From NCBI GenBank assembly GCA_964405685.1, contig CAYOOP010000007.1, forward strand, positions 36,146 to 100,145: 64,000 nt of DNA. The letters run 5' to 3'. Made by a program: the position numbers and the translations under genes. This document shows, piece after piece, positions 1 to 9,276 of this stretch. The notes beneath the pieces are model-generated. The model made no database searches. It was not told the DNA's origin and worked only from the letters and a program-made list of their open reading frames with translations. This DNA is from CAYOOP01 sp964405685. GTDB taxonomy: Bacteria > Pseudomonadota > Alphaproteobacteria > Rickettsiales > SXRF01. Positions within the stretch are counted from its first letter, which is position 1, and every line of letters starts with the position of its first letter.

Positions 1-122
1 AAGTCCGCGGTTTTTCTGGCACCCACCCCAAAGTGCCCAACGCCACCAGCACGGGTGAGCCCATCCCTGAAAACCGCAACCGCAATCGCCGCATCGTAAT
101 TGGCCTTGAGCGCACCTATTAA
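1..122 (+). CDS. C-terminal fragment of an OmpA-like protein
   Basis: The frame that ends with the TAA at 120-122 is open back to the window edge and encodes a 39-residue tail ending in NRNRRIVIGLERTY. Tails of the form N-x-R-R-V/I-x-I close the OmpA C-terminal peptidoglycan-binding domain in OmpA, Pal and MotB families. The assignment rests only on that short motif, so it could be any OmpA-like protein; motA in this window lies 43 kb away and is not evidence for MotB. A long palindrome starts at the stop codon and probably ends the transcript. Confidence 0.45.
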   Translation, partial: VRGFSGTHPKVPNATSTGEPIPENRNRNRRIVIGLERTY

Positions 123-264
123 ATGTGGCGTCAATTGCTACTAGCACTTGCTACGAACACCTGTTTTCCTAGCTTCCGTTGCTCACGTACGAAATGTACG
201 CTGCGCTACGGGTCTAAGAAAACAGGTGTTCTCGCCGGCGTGCTAGCGCAATTGACGCCACATT
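122..264. repeat. Long nested palindrome after the OmpA-like gene
   Basis: Perfect 17-bp arms at 122-138 and 248-264 enclose 13-bp arms at 156-168 and 218-230, which enclose a 5-bp stem at 186-190/196-200 built on GTAC. The left arm begins on the upstream stop codon. It probably acts as a transcription terminator. Two other long palindromes with a small central stem lie at 43683-43759 and 45283-45402. Confidence 0.8.
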
Positions 265-289
265 GTAACTACGGTAGGCTTGAAACCCT

Positions 290-1570
290 ATGAAACAAGC
301 CTCTGCCTCTCCTACCAAAGATTTACACACCATGCTCGTTGACATGGCCGCCGCCGCGCGCGCGGCATACCGCACCTTGTCGGATGCGACGAATGAACGT
401 AAAGATATGGCGCTTGTTGCAGCCGCCATGCGCCTGCGCGAGCAAATCAAACCGATTTTAAGCGCCAATGCGCTGGATGTTGAAGCCGGTAAGCAACGTG
501 GCCTAAGCACCGCGATGATTGATCGCTTGGTGCTAAATGAGGCACGCATCGAATCCATGGCCGCAGGCTTGGAGACCATCGCCACCATGTCCGACCCCAT
601 CAACCGCGTCATCGACGAATGGGAACGCCCCAACGGCTTGCTCATCCAAAAAGTCAGCATTCCGCTCGGCGTCATCGGCATCATCTACGAATCGCGCCCC
701 AACGTCACGGCGGATGCCGCGGGCCTGTGTATTAAATCCGGCAACGCTGCCATCTTGCGCGGCGGTTCCGAAAGCCTCAACTCTTCCAAAGCGATTTTGG
801 AATGCATTCACTATGGGTTGAAACAAGCCAACCTCCCCGAAGCTTGCGTGCAAATGATTCCTGTGCCTGATCGCGAAGCCGTCGGCGAATTGTTGGGCTT
901 AACCGGCCACCTCGACGTCATCATTCCCCGCGGTGGCAAATCGCTCACCGAACGCGTGATGAAAGAAAGCCGCGTGCCTACGCTCTTGCATCTCGAAGGC
1001 AATTGCCACACCTACGTCCACGCCTCAGCGGAAGCAGGAATGGCCGAAGAAATCCTCGTCAACGCCAAGATGCGCCGCACCGGCGTGTGTGGTGCCACCG
1101 AATCGCTCGTTATCGACGAAGCGGCACTTTCGCTATTGCCTAAACTGGTCGATGCGCTCGCCGCCAAAGGCTGCACCGTGAAAGGCGACAAGCGCGCGCA
1201 AGCGGAAGACAAGCGCATTGAAGCGGCGACCGACGATGATTTCCGTACCGAATATCTCGACGCCGTTATCTCCGTTAAAACCGTGAAAAACGTGGACGAA
1301 GCGATCGACCACATTAACACTTACGGCTCGCATCATACGGATGCGATTATCGCGAAAGACCTCTCTGCCGTGCGCAAATTCTTGCGCAAGGTCGATAGCG
1401 CGATTGTGCTGCACAACGCTTCCACCCAATTTGCTGACGGCGGTGAATTCGGCTTCGGCGCGGAGATCGGCATCGCCACCGGTCGCCTGCACGCGCGCGG
1501 GCCTGTGGGTGCCGACCAACTCACCACCTATAAATACGTGCTCCACGGCACGGGGCAGATCCGCCCGTAA
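290..1570 (+). CDS. proA: Gamma-glutamyl phosphate reductase
   Basis: Second enzyme of proline synthesis: NADPH-dependent reduction of gamma-glutamyl phosphate to glutamate semialdehyde in the cytoplasm. The 426-aa product is collinear with ProA. The active-site cysteine is Cys267 in RRTGVCGATE, and the aldehyde-dehydrogenase-type signatures YESRPNVTADAAG and FGFGAEIGIATGRLHARGP are intact. A start at 332 (MLVDMAAAAR) would also give a normal ProA N-terminus (412 aa) and cannot be excluded, since no strong ribosome-binding site precedes 290. proB is not adjacent. nadD begins on the base after the stop codon, so the two are probably co-transcribed. Confidence 0.97.
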   Translation: MKQASASPTKDLHTMLVDMAAAARAAYRTLSDATNERKDMALVAAAMRLREQIKPILSANALDVEAGKQRGLSTAMIDRLVLNEARIESMAAGLETIATMSDPINRVIDEWERPNGLLIQKVSIPLGVIGIIYESRPNVTADAAGLCIKSGNAAILRGGSESLNSSKAILECIHYGLKQANLPEACVQMIPVPDREAVGELLGLTGHLDVIIPRGGKSLTERVMKESRVPTLLHLEGNCHTYVHASAEAGMAEEILVNAKMRRTGVCGATESLVIDEAALSLLPKLVDALAAKGCTVKGDKRAQAEDKRIEAATDDDFRTEYLDAVISVKTVKNVDEAIDHINTYGSHHTDAIIAKDLSAVRKFLRKVDSAIVLHNASTQFADGGEFGFGAEIGIATGRLHARGPVGADQLTTYKYVLHGTGQIRP

Positions 1571-2152
1571 ATGTCGGTGTTTAGTAGCCACTGTTTAGGA
1601 GTGCTCGGCGGATCGTTCAACCCCGCGCACGAAGGCCACGTGCACATCAGCCTGGAAGCACTGAAACGTCTGGACTGTACCAAAGTGGTATGGCTCGTCA
1701 GTCCGCAAAATCCACTCAAATCCCCCAAAGGCATGGCCAGTTTTAAAACGCGCATGCAGCAGGCCGATGCGCTCACCACAAAATACCACAACATCGTCGT
1801 TAGCGGCATGGAAGAACGTCTCGGCACGCGTTATACGGTGGACACGCTACGCGCACTTAAACGCCGTTTCCCACGCACGAAATTCGTATGGATCATGGGT
1901 GCGGACAATCTTGCCAACATCCACAAATGGGAACAATGGGCCGAAATTTTCAAACTCTGCCCCGTGCTCGTGCTCGACCGCGCGCCCTTCTCCCACCGCG
2001 CACTGCGCTCCAAAGCCGCCATCCGTTTCGGTCGCTTCCGCGTTTTCGAACGCAACATCCGGCTGATGATGGGAAGCGAGACGCCATGCTTCGGTTTCGG
2101 TCACATTCGCTTGCATCCGGAATCATCTACGCGTATTCGGAGTGGATTATGA
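1571..2152 (+). CDS. nadD: Nicotinate-nucleotide adenylyltransferase
   Basis: Transfers AMP from ATP to nicotinate mononucleotide in NAD synthesis. The 193-aa protein has the nucleotidyltransferase motif GGSFNPAHEGH at about residues 14-24 and the C-terminal SSTRIRS, corresponding to the ISSTxIR motif of the family. The ATG follows the proA stop directly, and the stop overlaps the start of the bioH-like gene in an ATGA. The order proA-nadD is common in Alphaproteobacteria, where rsfS and rlmH usually follow; here a biotin gene pair follows instead. Confidence 0.95.
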   Translation: MSVFSSHCLGVLGGSFNPAHEGHVHISLEALKRLDCTKVVWLVSPQNPLKSPKGMASFKTRMQQADALTTKYHNIVVSGMEERLGTRYTVDTLRALKRRFPRTKFVWIMGADNLANIHKWEQWAEIFKLCPVLVLDRAPFSHRALRSKAAIRFGRFRVFERNIRLMMGSETPCFGFGHIRLHPESSTRIRSGL

Positions 2153-2871
2153 GTTTCTTTTCCCGTCTCGTTGAAATAGCCAACACGCCGATCACTTTCC
2201 GCAAAAAGAAGGTGGTGACGTTGACTGGCTGGGGTCACCCGCATGATGCGCTAAGAAGCATTGCTCCCAATGCGCGCCATTTGGAATATACGCACTTAAC
2301 GCTCGACGGTGCACTTGCCCTACTCGAAAAAGAAGCCAAAGACGCACATACGATCGTTGGCTGGTCCATGGGCGGGCAGCTTGCCGCCTTTGCCATCGCC
2401 AATAAAATCATTTCGCCGAAAAAACTCGTACTCGTTGCCGCACCCTATCACTTCGTCGCCCGCCGTGGAAAAACGCTGGGTTTAAAACCAGGCATCTACG
2501 CGCAGTTTATGGATAATCTCCGCCAAAAACCCGAGCGCACTTTTGAAAAGGCCTATGGCCTCGTGCACTACCAGGACGCCCGCGCCGAGGATGTAAAAAA
2601 AGCGTTGGAAGATAGCTATACGCGCAGACCCAAGCACAATTGGGACTATTGGTTCCAGGCGCTTGCCGAGGTGGAATTCGATGAGCTAGATCTCTCGCAT
2701 TTTCCTGAAACGGAATTGATTCATGGCAAGAGTGATGTGGTGGTGGATATGCAGCAATCCGTGCATTTTGCCAAACGTATTCCGCGTTCCAGCGTGCATC
2801 TCTTCGATAACTGCGGCCACGCCCCCCACTGGCATGATCCGCAAGCGGTCCAAAAAATCATCGCCGCATGA
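2149..2871 (+). CDS. bioH: Alpha/beta hydrolase, probable pimeloyl-ACP methyl ester esterase (BioH-like)
   Basis: A 240-aa alpha/beta hydrolase. The nucleophile elbow is GWSMGG (Ser73), with Asp196 in HGKSDVV and His224 in CGHAPHWHD completing a plausible catalytic triad. It overlaps nadD by ATGA at 2149-2152 and bioC by ATGA at 2868-2871. BioH removes the methyl group that BioC adds to malonyl-ACP, so the pairing with bioC is the strongest argument for the function; sequence alone would say only hydrolase. An open frame continues upstream to 1888 but overlaps nadD and does not look like part of the protein, so I place the start at the ATGA overlap. Confidence 0.8.
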   Translation: MSFFSRLVEIANTPITFRKKKVVTLTGWGHPHDALRSIAPNARHLEYTHLTLDGALALLEKEAKDAHTIVGWSMGGQLAAFAIANKIISPKKLVLVAAPYHFVARRGKTLGLKPGIYAQFMDNLRQKPERTFEKAYGLVHYQDARAEDVKKALEDSYTRRPKHNWDYWFQALAEVEFDELDLSHFPETELIHGKSDVVVDMQQSVHFAKRIPRSSVHLFDNCGHAPHWHDPQAVQKIIAA

Positions 2872-3590
2872 CGTTTGCACAAAATGCCATCATCCGCGAT
2901 TTCTCGCGTGCCGCTAACGCCTATGAGCGCGAAGCCAGCCTGCAACTACGCATCCTCAAACAACTCGCAACATCCATCCCCGCCGATGCATTGGTGTTAG
3001 ATGCCGGTTGCGCCACCGGTGCCCTCGCAACGCTGATTCCCAATCCCATGATTGGCATCGACATCGCCAGCGCCATGTGTACCATCGCCCAAACACGCAT
3101 GCCCTGTGCAGTTGCCAGCGTCGAAGCACTCCCTATCAAAAACGAAAGCATCGACGCCATCGTCTGCGCCTCTGTCCTCCAATGGGTGAATGATCCAGCG
3201 AAAGCATTCGCAGAATTTTACCGTACGCTCAAACCCGGCGGTACATTGCTCATCAGCATCTTCGGCCCGCAAACATTGAACGAGCTACTCGCCATCGCCC
3301 GCGATCGCGTTAGTGAATTTGCAACCTTAGAACAGTGGAAAGCGAAAGCCCAAACAGCAGGGTTTAGCGTCAAACACACCGAACAAACGCTTTACCAAGA
3401 ACGCTTCGCGTCATCGCATGCGCTCTTGCAGCATCTCAAAACCATCGGCGCCACTAACAAGCGCACCGACCGCCCGAAACATCTCACCACGCCGCGCGCA
3501 CTTGCAGCGCTGGAACAAGCCTATCCAGTGCGTAAAAGTGACGGTATTAGCGCGACGTTTGAGGTGATTGTGTTGGAGTTACGGAAGTAG
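2868..3590 (+). CDS. bioC: Malonyl-ACP O-methyltransferase
   Basis: SAM-dependent methyltransferase that methylates malonyl-ACP so that fatty-acid synthesis can build the pimeloyl chain of biotin. The 240-aa product begins with the BioC-like FSRAANAYEREASLQ, has the SAM-binding motif LDAGCATG at residues 44-51, ASVLQWVNDP in the motif II region and LLQHLKTIGATNKR later, which fits the (h)LxxxGA segment of BioC. It is coupled to the bioH-like gene by a 4-bp overlap. Its stop codon abuts the convergent dnaG stop with no spacer. An arginine-hydroxylase NDUFAF5-type relative is the main alternative. Confidence 0.85.
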   Translation: MTFAQNAIIRDFSRAANAYEREASLQLRILKQLATSIPADALVLDAGCATGALATLIPNPMIGIDIASAMCTIAQTRMPCAVASVEALPIKNESIDAIVCASVLQWVNDPAKAFAEFYRTLKPGGTLLISIFGPQTLNELLAIARDRVSEFATLEQWKAKAQTAGFSVKHTEQTLYQERFASSHALLQHLKTIGATNKRTDRPKHLTTPRALAALEQAYPVRKSDGISATFEVIVLELRK

Positions 3591-5336
3591 CTACTCCTCC
3601 TCCGGCAATTGCGTTTTCGCGCGGAGCTTGCGTAGTTGATCCTGGACGATAAGCAAATGCTCGTAATCGTTTTCATTCGCAGCTTGCGTAAGTTGCGCAT
3701 ATTCCATTTCAAGCAATGCCACATCGTGCTGATGCATCCATTGCGTAAGCGCTTTGCGCGCTTCGTGAATATCGTCTTTTGCAGCCACAGGCAGCACCAC
3801 ACGGACATCATCAAGCGCTTTCTTAGCATAAGGATGGGTGGATTCTTGATGATGGTGCAATGCGTCCAACAACGCATGTTTGAACTCCTCCAATTCCTCA
3901 TCGTCACACTGCAATCGCTCGAGCGCAGCTTCGGTATCGCCTTCATGCAACAAATCCGAATGCACCAGCACCAATTTAATCACATGTCGCGCAATGGTCG
4001 TAAGTGGAGAGGCCACAGAAGTGCTAAGCTTCGGTGCTTGTTTTCTAGCACCCCCAGCAAACGCCGGCTGCAGCACTTCGCGCAAATGTTGTTTGAAATA
4101 ATCGCGGTAATAGGTTTTGACATTCGCATCTTCAATCGTGCCCGCCAGCTTCATCAATTCCTGATCGAACGCCGCGCGCTCATTCGGATTTTTAAGCTGA
4201 TGGCGATTAGCATAGGCCTGAAACACGGCTTCATGCAGCGGGATGGCGTGCTGAAGAATCGTCTCTAGGGCTCCCTTGCCTTCATATTGTACAAGGCTAT
4301 CCGGATCATTCCCTCCGGGAATAACGGCGATACGTAGGTCTTTGCCGGGCATCAATTTGGGAAACGCTAGCTCCGCCAAGCGCAACATCGCACGCTGCCC
4401 CGCGGCATCCCCATCCATGCACGCAATTGGTGAATCCACCACCCGCCACAGCAATTGTAAATGCTCATCCGAAACCGCGGTTCCAAGCGTTGCGACCACA
4501 TTGGTAAACCCTGCCTGCACGAGCGAGACGACGTCCATATAGCCTTCGACCAGCACAATTTGCCCGGTTTCGCGTGCGCGGGGCAGGGCAGTGTCGAGGT
4601 TATACATCACCTCGCGTTTTTTAAACACGCCCGTCTCCGGTGAATTCAAATATTTCGGTGCATTTTCCGACGGCACAAGCAACCGCCCGCCAAACGCGAC
4701 CACCTTGCCTTTGCTTGAGCGAATCGGAAACATCAGCCGCGCGCGAAAGCGTTCATACGTCTCGCCATTATCACGCCGCGCAAGCAAGCCCGCTTCTAGC
4801 AAATCATTTTCGGAAAACCCTTCTTTCATCAGTGCAGGTTTCAAATGGCCATATGCCTCTGATGCAAACCCCAGCCGGAACTTTTTAATCGTCTCTTGCG
4901 TCAATCCACGTTTTTCTAAGTAAGCCCGCGCTTTCATTCCTGGTTCGGATACCAGCTGACGCTCATAAAATCGCGCGGCTGCTTCCAGCGCATTCAATGT
5001 TTTCTGCCAAGCTTCGCTTTGTTTTTGCGCATCCTCCGAAAGCTCAGGCAGCGGCACACCAAGCTCGCGCGCAAGTTTTTCTACTGCCTCGCCAAAAAAA
5101 CTGATCTTCTCATAGTTTTGAATAAAACTAATCGCATCCCCATGCGCGCCGCAGCCGAAACAGTGATAAAACCCCTTATCGTCATTCACTGTAAACGACG
5201 GCGATTTTTCATTATGAAATGGGCACAGGCCAGAAAACTCCTTGCCTTTTTTGGTAATGGAAATGCGTTTGCCAACCACTTCCGACAAGCGGGCGGCATC
5301 ACGCAGACGATCCAAAAATTGCGGCGGGTAGCGCAT
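3591..5336 (-). CDS. dnaG: DNA primase
   Basis: Makes RNA primers at the replication fork. The 581-aa protein has the CHC2 zinc site (Cys38, His41, Cys59, Cys62), the primase core, and a TOPRIM domain with VLVEGYMDVV near residue 258 and DGDAAGQRA near residue 307 as metal-binding motifs. The C-terminal third, which binds DnaB helicase in other primases, is divergent and rich in Gln, His and acidic residues. The gene is convergent with bioC, stop against stop. The region upstream of its start carries palindromic repeats. Confidence 0.97.
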   Translation of the reverse strand: MRYPPQFLDRLRDAARLSEVVGKRISITKKGKEFSGLCPFHNEKSPSFTVNDDKGFYHCFGCGAHGDAISFIQNYEKISFFGEAVEKLARELGVPLPELSEDAQKQSEAWQKTLNALEAAARFYERQLVSEPGMKARAYLEKRGLTQETIKKFRLGFASEAYGHLKPALMKEGFSENDLLEAGLLARRDNGETYERFRARLMFPIRSSKGKVVAFGGRLLVPSENAPKYLNSPETGVFKKREVMYNLDTALPRARETGQIVLVEGYMDVVSLVQAGFTNVVATLGTAVSDEHLQLLWRVVDSPIACMDGDAAGQRAMLRLAELAFPKLMPGKDLRIAVIPGGNDPDSLVQYEGKGALETILQHAIPLHEAVFQAYANRHQLKNPNERAAFDQELMKLAGTIEDANVKTYYRDYFKQHLREVLQPAFAGGARKQAPKLSTSVASPLTTIARHVIKLVLVHSDLLHEGDTEAALERLQCDDEELEEFKHALLDALHHHQESTHPYAKKALDDVRVVLPVAAKDDIHEARKALTQWMHQHDVALLEMEYAQLTQAANENDYEHLLIVQDQLRKLRAKTQLPEEE

Positions 5337-5378
5337 ACCAACGCTTATAGGGGATTATAAAGAAATTGTCACTATTTC

Positions 5379-5533
5379 GTCACTCCCGCGACCTGGCTAC
5401 GCCGTCGGCGTTTCCGATAGTGCAGCCATCTCATAAGGCTTCGCCAAGGCGAGAGGCGGGAGTCTATTCGCGAATGGATCCCCGCCTGCGCGGGGATGAC
5501 AGGAGCCTAAAGCAGCGAAGCTGCTAAGGCTGC
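5379..5533. repeat. Intergenic palindrome cluster between phaZ and dnaG
   Basis: The 199-bp gap between the phaZ stop and the dnaG start holds several hairpins: ACTCCCGC against GCGGGAGT spanning about 5381-5463, ATCCCCGCCTGCGCGGGGAT at 5478-5497, and a paired AGCCTAAAGCAGC/GCTGCTAAGGCT at about 5503-5530. The second is a GTCATCCC...GGATCCA-type element on the minus strand, the same kind found in frame in glyS at 63960. Together they probably separate the dnaG and phaZ transcripts. Confidence 0.75.
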
Positions 5534-5535
5534 TG

Positions 5536-6780
5536 TCACTTATCCATCTTCTTCACGAAATCGACAATGATCGGCACGACGTGTTCGCGGAATTTGCGGC
5601 CGTTGAAGATGCCGTAGTGGCCTACGCCCTTTTGCATGTGGTGCCTGCGTTTTGAGGCAGGCAGGCCTTTGCAGAGGGTCTGCGCGGCTTTGGTTTGGCC
5701 GACGCCGGAGATGTCATCCAGCTCACCTTCTAGGGTCAGCAGGCCGGTTTTGGTGATGAGTTCGGGTTTTACCTTCTGACCCTTGTATTCAAATTCGCCT
5801 TTGGGTAGCAGGTGGCGTTGGAACACGGTGTCGATGGATTCGAGGTAAAACTCCGCCGGCAAATCCGCGACTGCCAAATATTCATCATAGAATTTCTTAT
5901 GCGACGTAGCGCTTTCGCCGTCACCTTCCACTAGATGTTTGAACAGGTCTTTGTGCGCATCCACATGGCGGTCCAGGTTCAGCTGCATGAAGCCCGACAG
6001 CTGGATGAACCCAGGGTAGACGCGGCGCATAAAGCCCGGATAGTTCATTGGCACGCGCGTAATCACCGTCGATTGGAACCACTCGAGCGAACGCTCTTCG
6101 GAGAGCTTATTCACCTTGGTCGGATTAATCCGCGTGTCAATTGGCCCACCGATTAACGTCATCGAACACGGTGCGGCTTTGTCTTTGTTCTGGTTCATGA
6201 TCGACGCAGCAATCATCACCGGCACGGACGGTTGGCACACGGCCAGCACGTGCACATCGGGTGCGAGTTTCTGTAAGAACTCGATCACGTACGTCACATA
6301 ATCTTCCATATGGAAGCCACCGTGATAGACGGGCACATAGCGCGCATCGATCCAGTCGGTGATATAGACATCCAGATACGGCAACAACGCCTCAACTGTG
6401 CCACGCAGCAGGGTGGCGTGGTGGCCAGACATGGGGGCGACGATCAGCATTTTCGGCTGATCGAGGTTTTTGTCTTTTTTGAAATGCAGCAGGCGGCAGA
6501 ACGCTTTTTCGTCAACGATCTGCTCGGCAATATGCACTTCTTTGCCATTCACCTTGGTATGGGTGATGCCAAAGACGGGTTTTTCATAACGGTGGGTGAT
6601 GCGCTCGGCGACTTCGCACGCGGCGGCCACTTTCTTGCCCAGCGGCGTATACGCCAGCATGTTAAACGGGCTGCGATTGGCATGTTTGCCCATGTTGATC
6701 ATCGCCCGAAACGGGGCAATGGCCGCATATTGCATTTCATGCAGGTTATACAAATGGCTGTTTTCACGGTAGTGCATCAT
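5536..6780 (-). CDS. phaZ: Intracellular polyhydroxybutyrate depolymerase
   Basis: Degrades stored PHB granules. The 414-aa product starts at one of two adjacent ATGs (6778-6780), preceded by GGGAGA, and matches the intracellular PhaZ family from its N-terminus (YNLHEMQYAAIAPFRA). The nucleophile is Cys182 in VCQPSVPVM; a Cys in place of Ser in the lipase box is the hallmark of this family. The C-terminal GVGHYGIFNGRKFR contains the catalytic His. The frame stays open upstream to 7035 but that part is unlike PhaZ and runs through the promoter region, so it is excluded. Confidence 0.93.
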   Translation of the reverse strand: MMHYRENSHLYNLHEMQYAAIAPFRAMINMGKHANRSPFNMLAYTPLGKKVAAACEVAERITHRYEKPVFGITHTKVNGKEVHIAEQIVDEKAFCRLLHFKKDKNLDQPKMLIVAPMSGHHATLLRGTVEALLPYLDVYITDWIDARYVPVYHGGFHMEDYVTYVIEFLQKLAPDVHVLAVCQPSVPVMIAASIMNQNKDKAAPCSMTLIGGPIDTRINPTKVNKLSEERSLEWFQSTVITRVPMNYPGFMRRVYPGFIQLSGFMQLNLDRHVDAHKDLFKHLVEGDGESATSHKKFYDEYLAVADLPAEFYLESIDTVFQRHLLPKGEFEYKGQKVKPELITKTGLLTLEGELDDISGVGQTKAAQTLCKGLPASKRRHHMQKGVGHYGIFNGRKFREHVVPIIVDFVKKMDK

Positions 6781-6982
6781 AAAAAAAATCTCCCTTGAAC
6801 CCTTATTGTACCTAGGTCGGGTGAAGATTTGATTAAATCCAGGCTCTCTGGCGTTAACGATTACATCTATAGCACATTTACCATCAAATTTGTGTGATAG
6901 TTTGATGACAAGGAAGGGTAAAACTTGCCAAAGTATTAATTTTCGGTTATCAGTCTCGAGTCTTTTTATGAAGGAGTAGTTT

Positions 6983-7804
6983 ATGAGCACTTTAGATAAG
7001 TATCCACCAACGTCTGACCGCGCGGTAAGAGACACATTGTTGAAAGTGATATACAGCGGTCGAGGCGGACTTACTGCAGAAGATCTTGTAACACGGCTTG
7101 AACAATCAATTCATCCGGAAATGGGAGGTGAATATGTGCCGGTGCGTAAACGGGAAGAGCTGGAAACGATCGTGACAAACGAAGCTGCTAACATGGTAAC
7201 GCAGAAAATTGTGGAATGTGATAATCAGCAATACAAGGTTACCGCTACGGGAAGAAAGCTGTATAACGCCCTTAAATCGCAGTTGTCGGCAAGGCAGCTA
7301 GCTCTTGCGCAACGTTATCCCCTCCAAGCTGGGGAGGAGAATGAACAATCGAGGAAGATTAACTGGCTGCCAGCTACTCACTTATTTGATACATCGAAGG
7401 TGCGCGCACTAGTCGATGATAAACCGGCTGCGGTTGCTTCCTCCTCAACGTATATGGAAATGAGCCAACGTCGTGAAAAAACACTCGTTCATGCTCAGGC
7501 GCGTCTTGATGCTATCGAAGCTAAAGAGAATGTAGGTCCTTATGCGCAGAGCCGAATTGTTGAGGAACTGGCTAAGATCAAAGCAGAACTAGCATCCCAG
7601 AATTGGGATGCTGAGAGTGAGAATAAAGAGATGCTAAAAGTGCGTGATTCTCTCCACAGAAGAATTAATGCAATCTTGGATCCGGTAGCAGAGCAGCAGG
7701 CGCAGGCGAAAGAATCCGCACTGCAACTCATGAATGGAGCAACGTCTGATAAAGAATGGGGTGCTCCGTCAAATCCCCTACAATTACATCGCGGATGGCG
7801 CTAG
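6983..7804 (+). CDS. Orphan protein of unknown function
   Basis: Not recognised. The 273-aa product is preceded by a good ribosome-binding site (GAAGGAG). Residues about 25-110 could form a winged-helix-like fold (GGLTAEDLVTRLEQ, then KIVECDNQQYKVTATGRKLYNAL with a basic wing-like segment); the middle and C-terminus (about 160-250) are charged, helical and rich in Glu, Lys and Gln, with low-complexity coiled-coil character. There are no membrane segments or signal peptide. The gene is more AT-rich than phaZ and the EAL gene on either side, which suggests acquisition. Its stop lies against the stop of the convergent EAL gene. Confidence 0.75.
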   Translation: MSTLDKYPPTSDRAVRDTLLKVIYSGRGGLTAEDLVTRLEQSIHPEMGGEYVPVRKREELETIVTNEAANMVTQKIVECDNQQYKVTATGRKLYNALKSQLSARQLALAQRYPLQAGEENEQSRKINWLPATHLFDTSKVRALVDDKPAAVASSSTYMEMSQRREKTLVHAQARLDAIEAKENVGPYAQSRIVEELAKIKAELASQNWDAESENKEMLKVRDSLHRRINAILDPVAEQQAQAKESALQLMNGATSDKEWGAPSNPLQLHRGWR

Positions 7805-9157
7805 CTACTCCGCCTCGAACTCACCCTCATCCAACCAGCGGCGATGATTTTCGGGTTTGCCGAGGTAGTAGCCTTGCAAATAATCAGCGCCCATATCCAT
7901 CAAAATTTTGGCGATCTCGCCGGTTTCAACGAATTCAGCAACAGTCTTCAAGCCAAACCCTTTAGCAAAATCGAGCAAGGTTTTCACAAAGAAGCGTGAG
8001 TCGGCGTTGGTGGCTAGGTCTTTGATAAACACGCCGTCGATTTTCACTAAGTCTACCGAGAGTGCTTTCAACTGGCGGAAGCTGGTATAACCTGAACCAA
8101 AGTCATCGAGTGCCACTTGCGCGCCCATGGATTGTAGTGCGGCGACGAAATAGGCGACCTTGCGCAAATCGCGTTGCACGGCGGTTTCCGTGATTTCCAC
8201 CATCATTCGCGGACCAATATCAGGCGTGTCTTTAATCAGCGCAGTAAAATGTTCCAACCACAAATGGCTTTCGGTGGTCACGTTGGACACGTTAAACGCC
8301 AGATGCACCGTTTTAGAGCGACGCAGTTCCGCGACTACGAGTTCCATCACCAACGTATCAATATCGTTGATCAACCCCATTTTCTCCGCCACCGGAATTA
8401 GTGGCCCCGCCGAGCTAATCTTGCCATTGGCACCACGAATGCGAAGTAGTGCTTCGTAGTGCGCCACGCGGTGCGCAGACGTATCTAAAATCGGTTGCCA
8501 TGCGAGGCGTAGGCGGTTTTCGCGAAAGGCGCTATGCAAATAGCTCGCAAGCCCCATCTGCTGACGGCACGCATCGGCTTCGGTTTTAGCGAGCGTGTAA
8601 GGGCGATACACTTGATCGGTGGTGGTGTGAAGCGCGGCATATGCCTTATCAAACGCATCATTGGCACTCGCCGTTTCATCCGGAAATAATACGCTGCTGA
8701 TGTGCCCAAGCACGTGAAGCGCTGCGGTTGCGTATTTATCACGGCCGTAGTTTTGCAAAATGTTAGAGATGCGTATCGCCAAACGTTCAGCATCTTCTGC
8801 CGCCGTGTTGGCGGCAATAATGGCGATTTGGTCGCGCGCCAAACGTTCAATCGTATCGCTAGGTTTTAAAATCAGTTGAATGCGGCTTAGCACATCTTCC
8901 ATGACTTGCTCGGCCACATCGCGGCCGTACCCATTCATGATCATCGCCAAATTGGTGATGTGCACGAGCATCAGCGTGCCCGAAGTATTCTGCGCTTTCG
9001 CTTGCTCAATCGCAAGGTGCAGCGTGTCTGCTAGCGGTGTGGGTTCGTTATCGATCATGGATTCCGTTATTAACACAGGTGCAGCCTCCGGGGTGACCGG
9101 CAGGCGCTGAAAATGGCGCGAGTGACTGAGCGTACCCGGTACATGTTCCTGCTGCAT
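7805..9157 (-). CDS. Cyclic-di-GMP phosphodiesterase with degenerate GGDEF domain
   Basis: A 450-aa soluble protein with a GGDEF-like domain at about residues 40-200 followed by an EAL domain at about 210-445. The GGDEF signature is replaced by ARDQI, so cyclase activity is unlikely. The EAL domain keeps its metal and substrate residues: EALLR, NVSN, ITET, LDDFGSGYTS near residue 345, VKIDG and AEFVE, so it should hydrolyse c-di-GMP. No membrane or sensor domain is visible; the first 35 residues are of unknown role. The degenerate GGDEF may bind GTP or c-di-GMP as an input domain. It could link motility and attachment, but nothing nearby shows this. Confidence 0.93.
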   Translation of the reverse strand: MQQEHVPGTLSHSRHFQRLPVTPEAAPVLITESMIDNEPTPLADTLHLAIEQAKAQNTSGTLMLVHITNLAMIMNGYGRDVAEQVMEDVLSRIQLILKPSDTIERLARDQIAIIAANTAAEDAERLAIRISNILQNYGRDKYATAALHVLGHISSVLFPDETASANDAFDKAYAALHTTTDQVYRPYTLAKTEADACRQQMGLASYLHSAFRENRLRLAWQPILDTSAHRVAHYEALLRIRGANGKISSAGPLIPVAEKMGLINDIDTLVMELVVAELRRSKTVHLAFNVSNVTTESHLWLEHFTALIKDTPDIGPRMMVEITETAVQRDLRKVAYFVAALQSMGAQVALDDFGSGYTSFRQLKALSVDLVKIDGVFIKDLATNADSRFFVKTLLDFAKGFGLKTVAEFVETGEIAKILMDMGADYLQGYYLGKPENHRRWLDEGEFEAE

Positions 9158-9276
9158 GCATTAGCACCTTCAAAACTGCGTTTGCTCTACCCTTCAAGTA
9201 TACAGACTAAAGGGTAAACAATGTTTAAATAGGACGGGATTTTATCTAAATTGCATCAATCCTAGAAAAAACACTT

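Noticed and set aside
1..122. MotB assignment of the first fragment
   Set aside because: The OmpA-type tail fits MotB, Pal and OmpA alike and motA is far away, so only OmpA-like is claimed.
1888..2148. N-terminal extension of the bioH-like gene
   Set aside because: It overlaps nadD in another frame and does not resemble a hydrolase; the ATGA overlap at 2149 gives a normal start.
6781..7035. N-terminal extension of phaZ
   Set aside because: Unlike the PhaZ family and overlapping the promoter and start of the divergent gene; double ATG at 6775-6780 has a ribosome-binding site.
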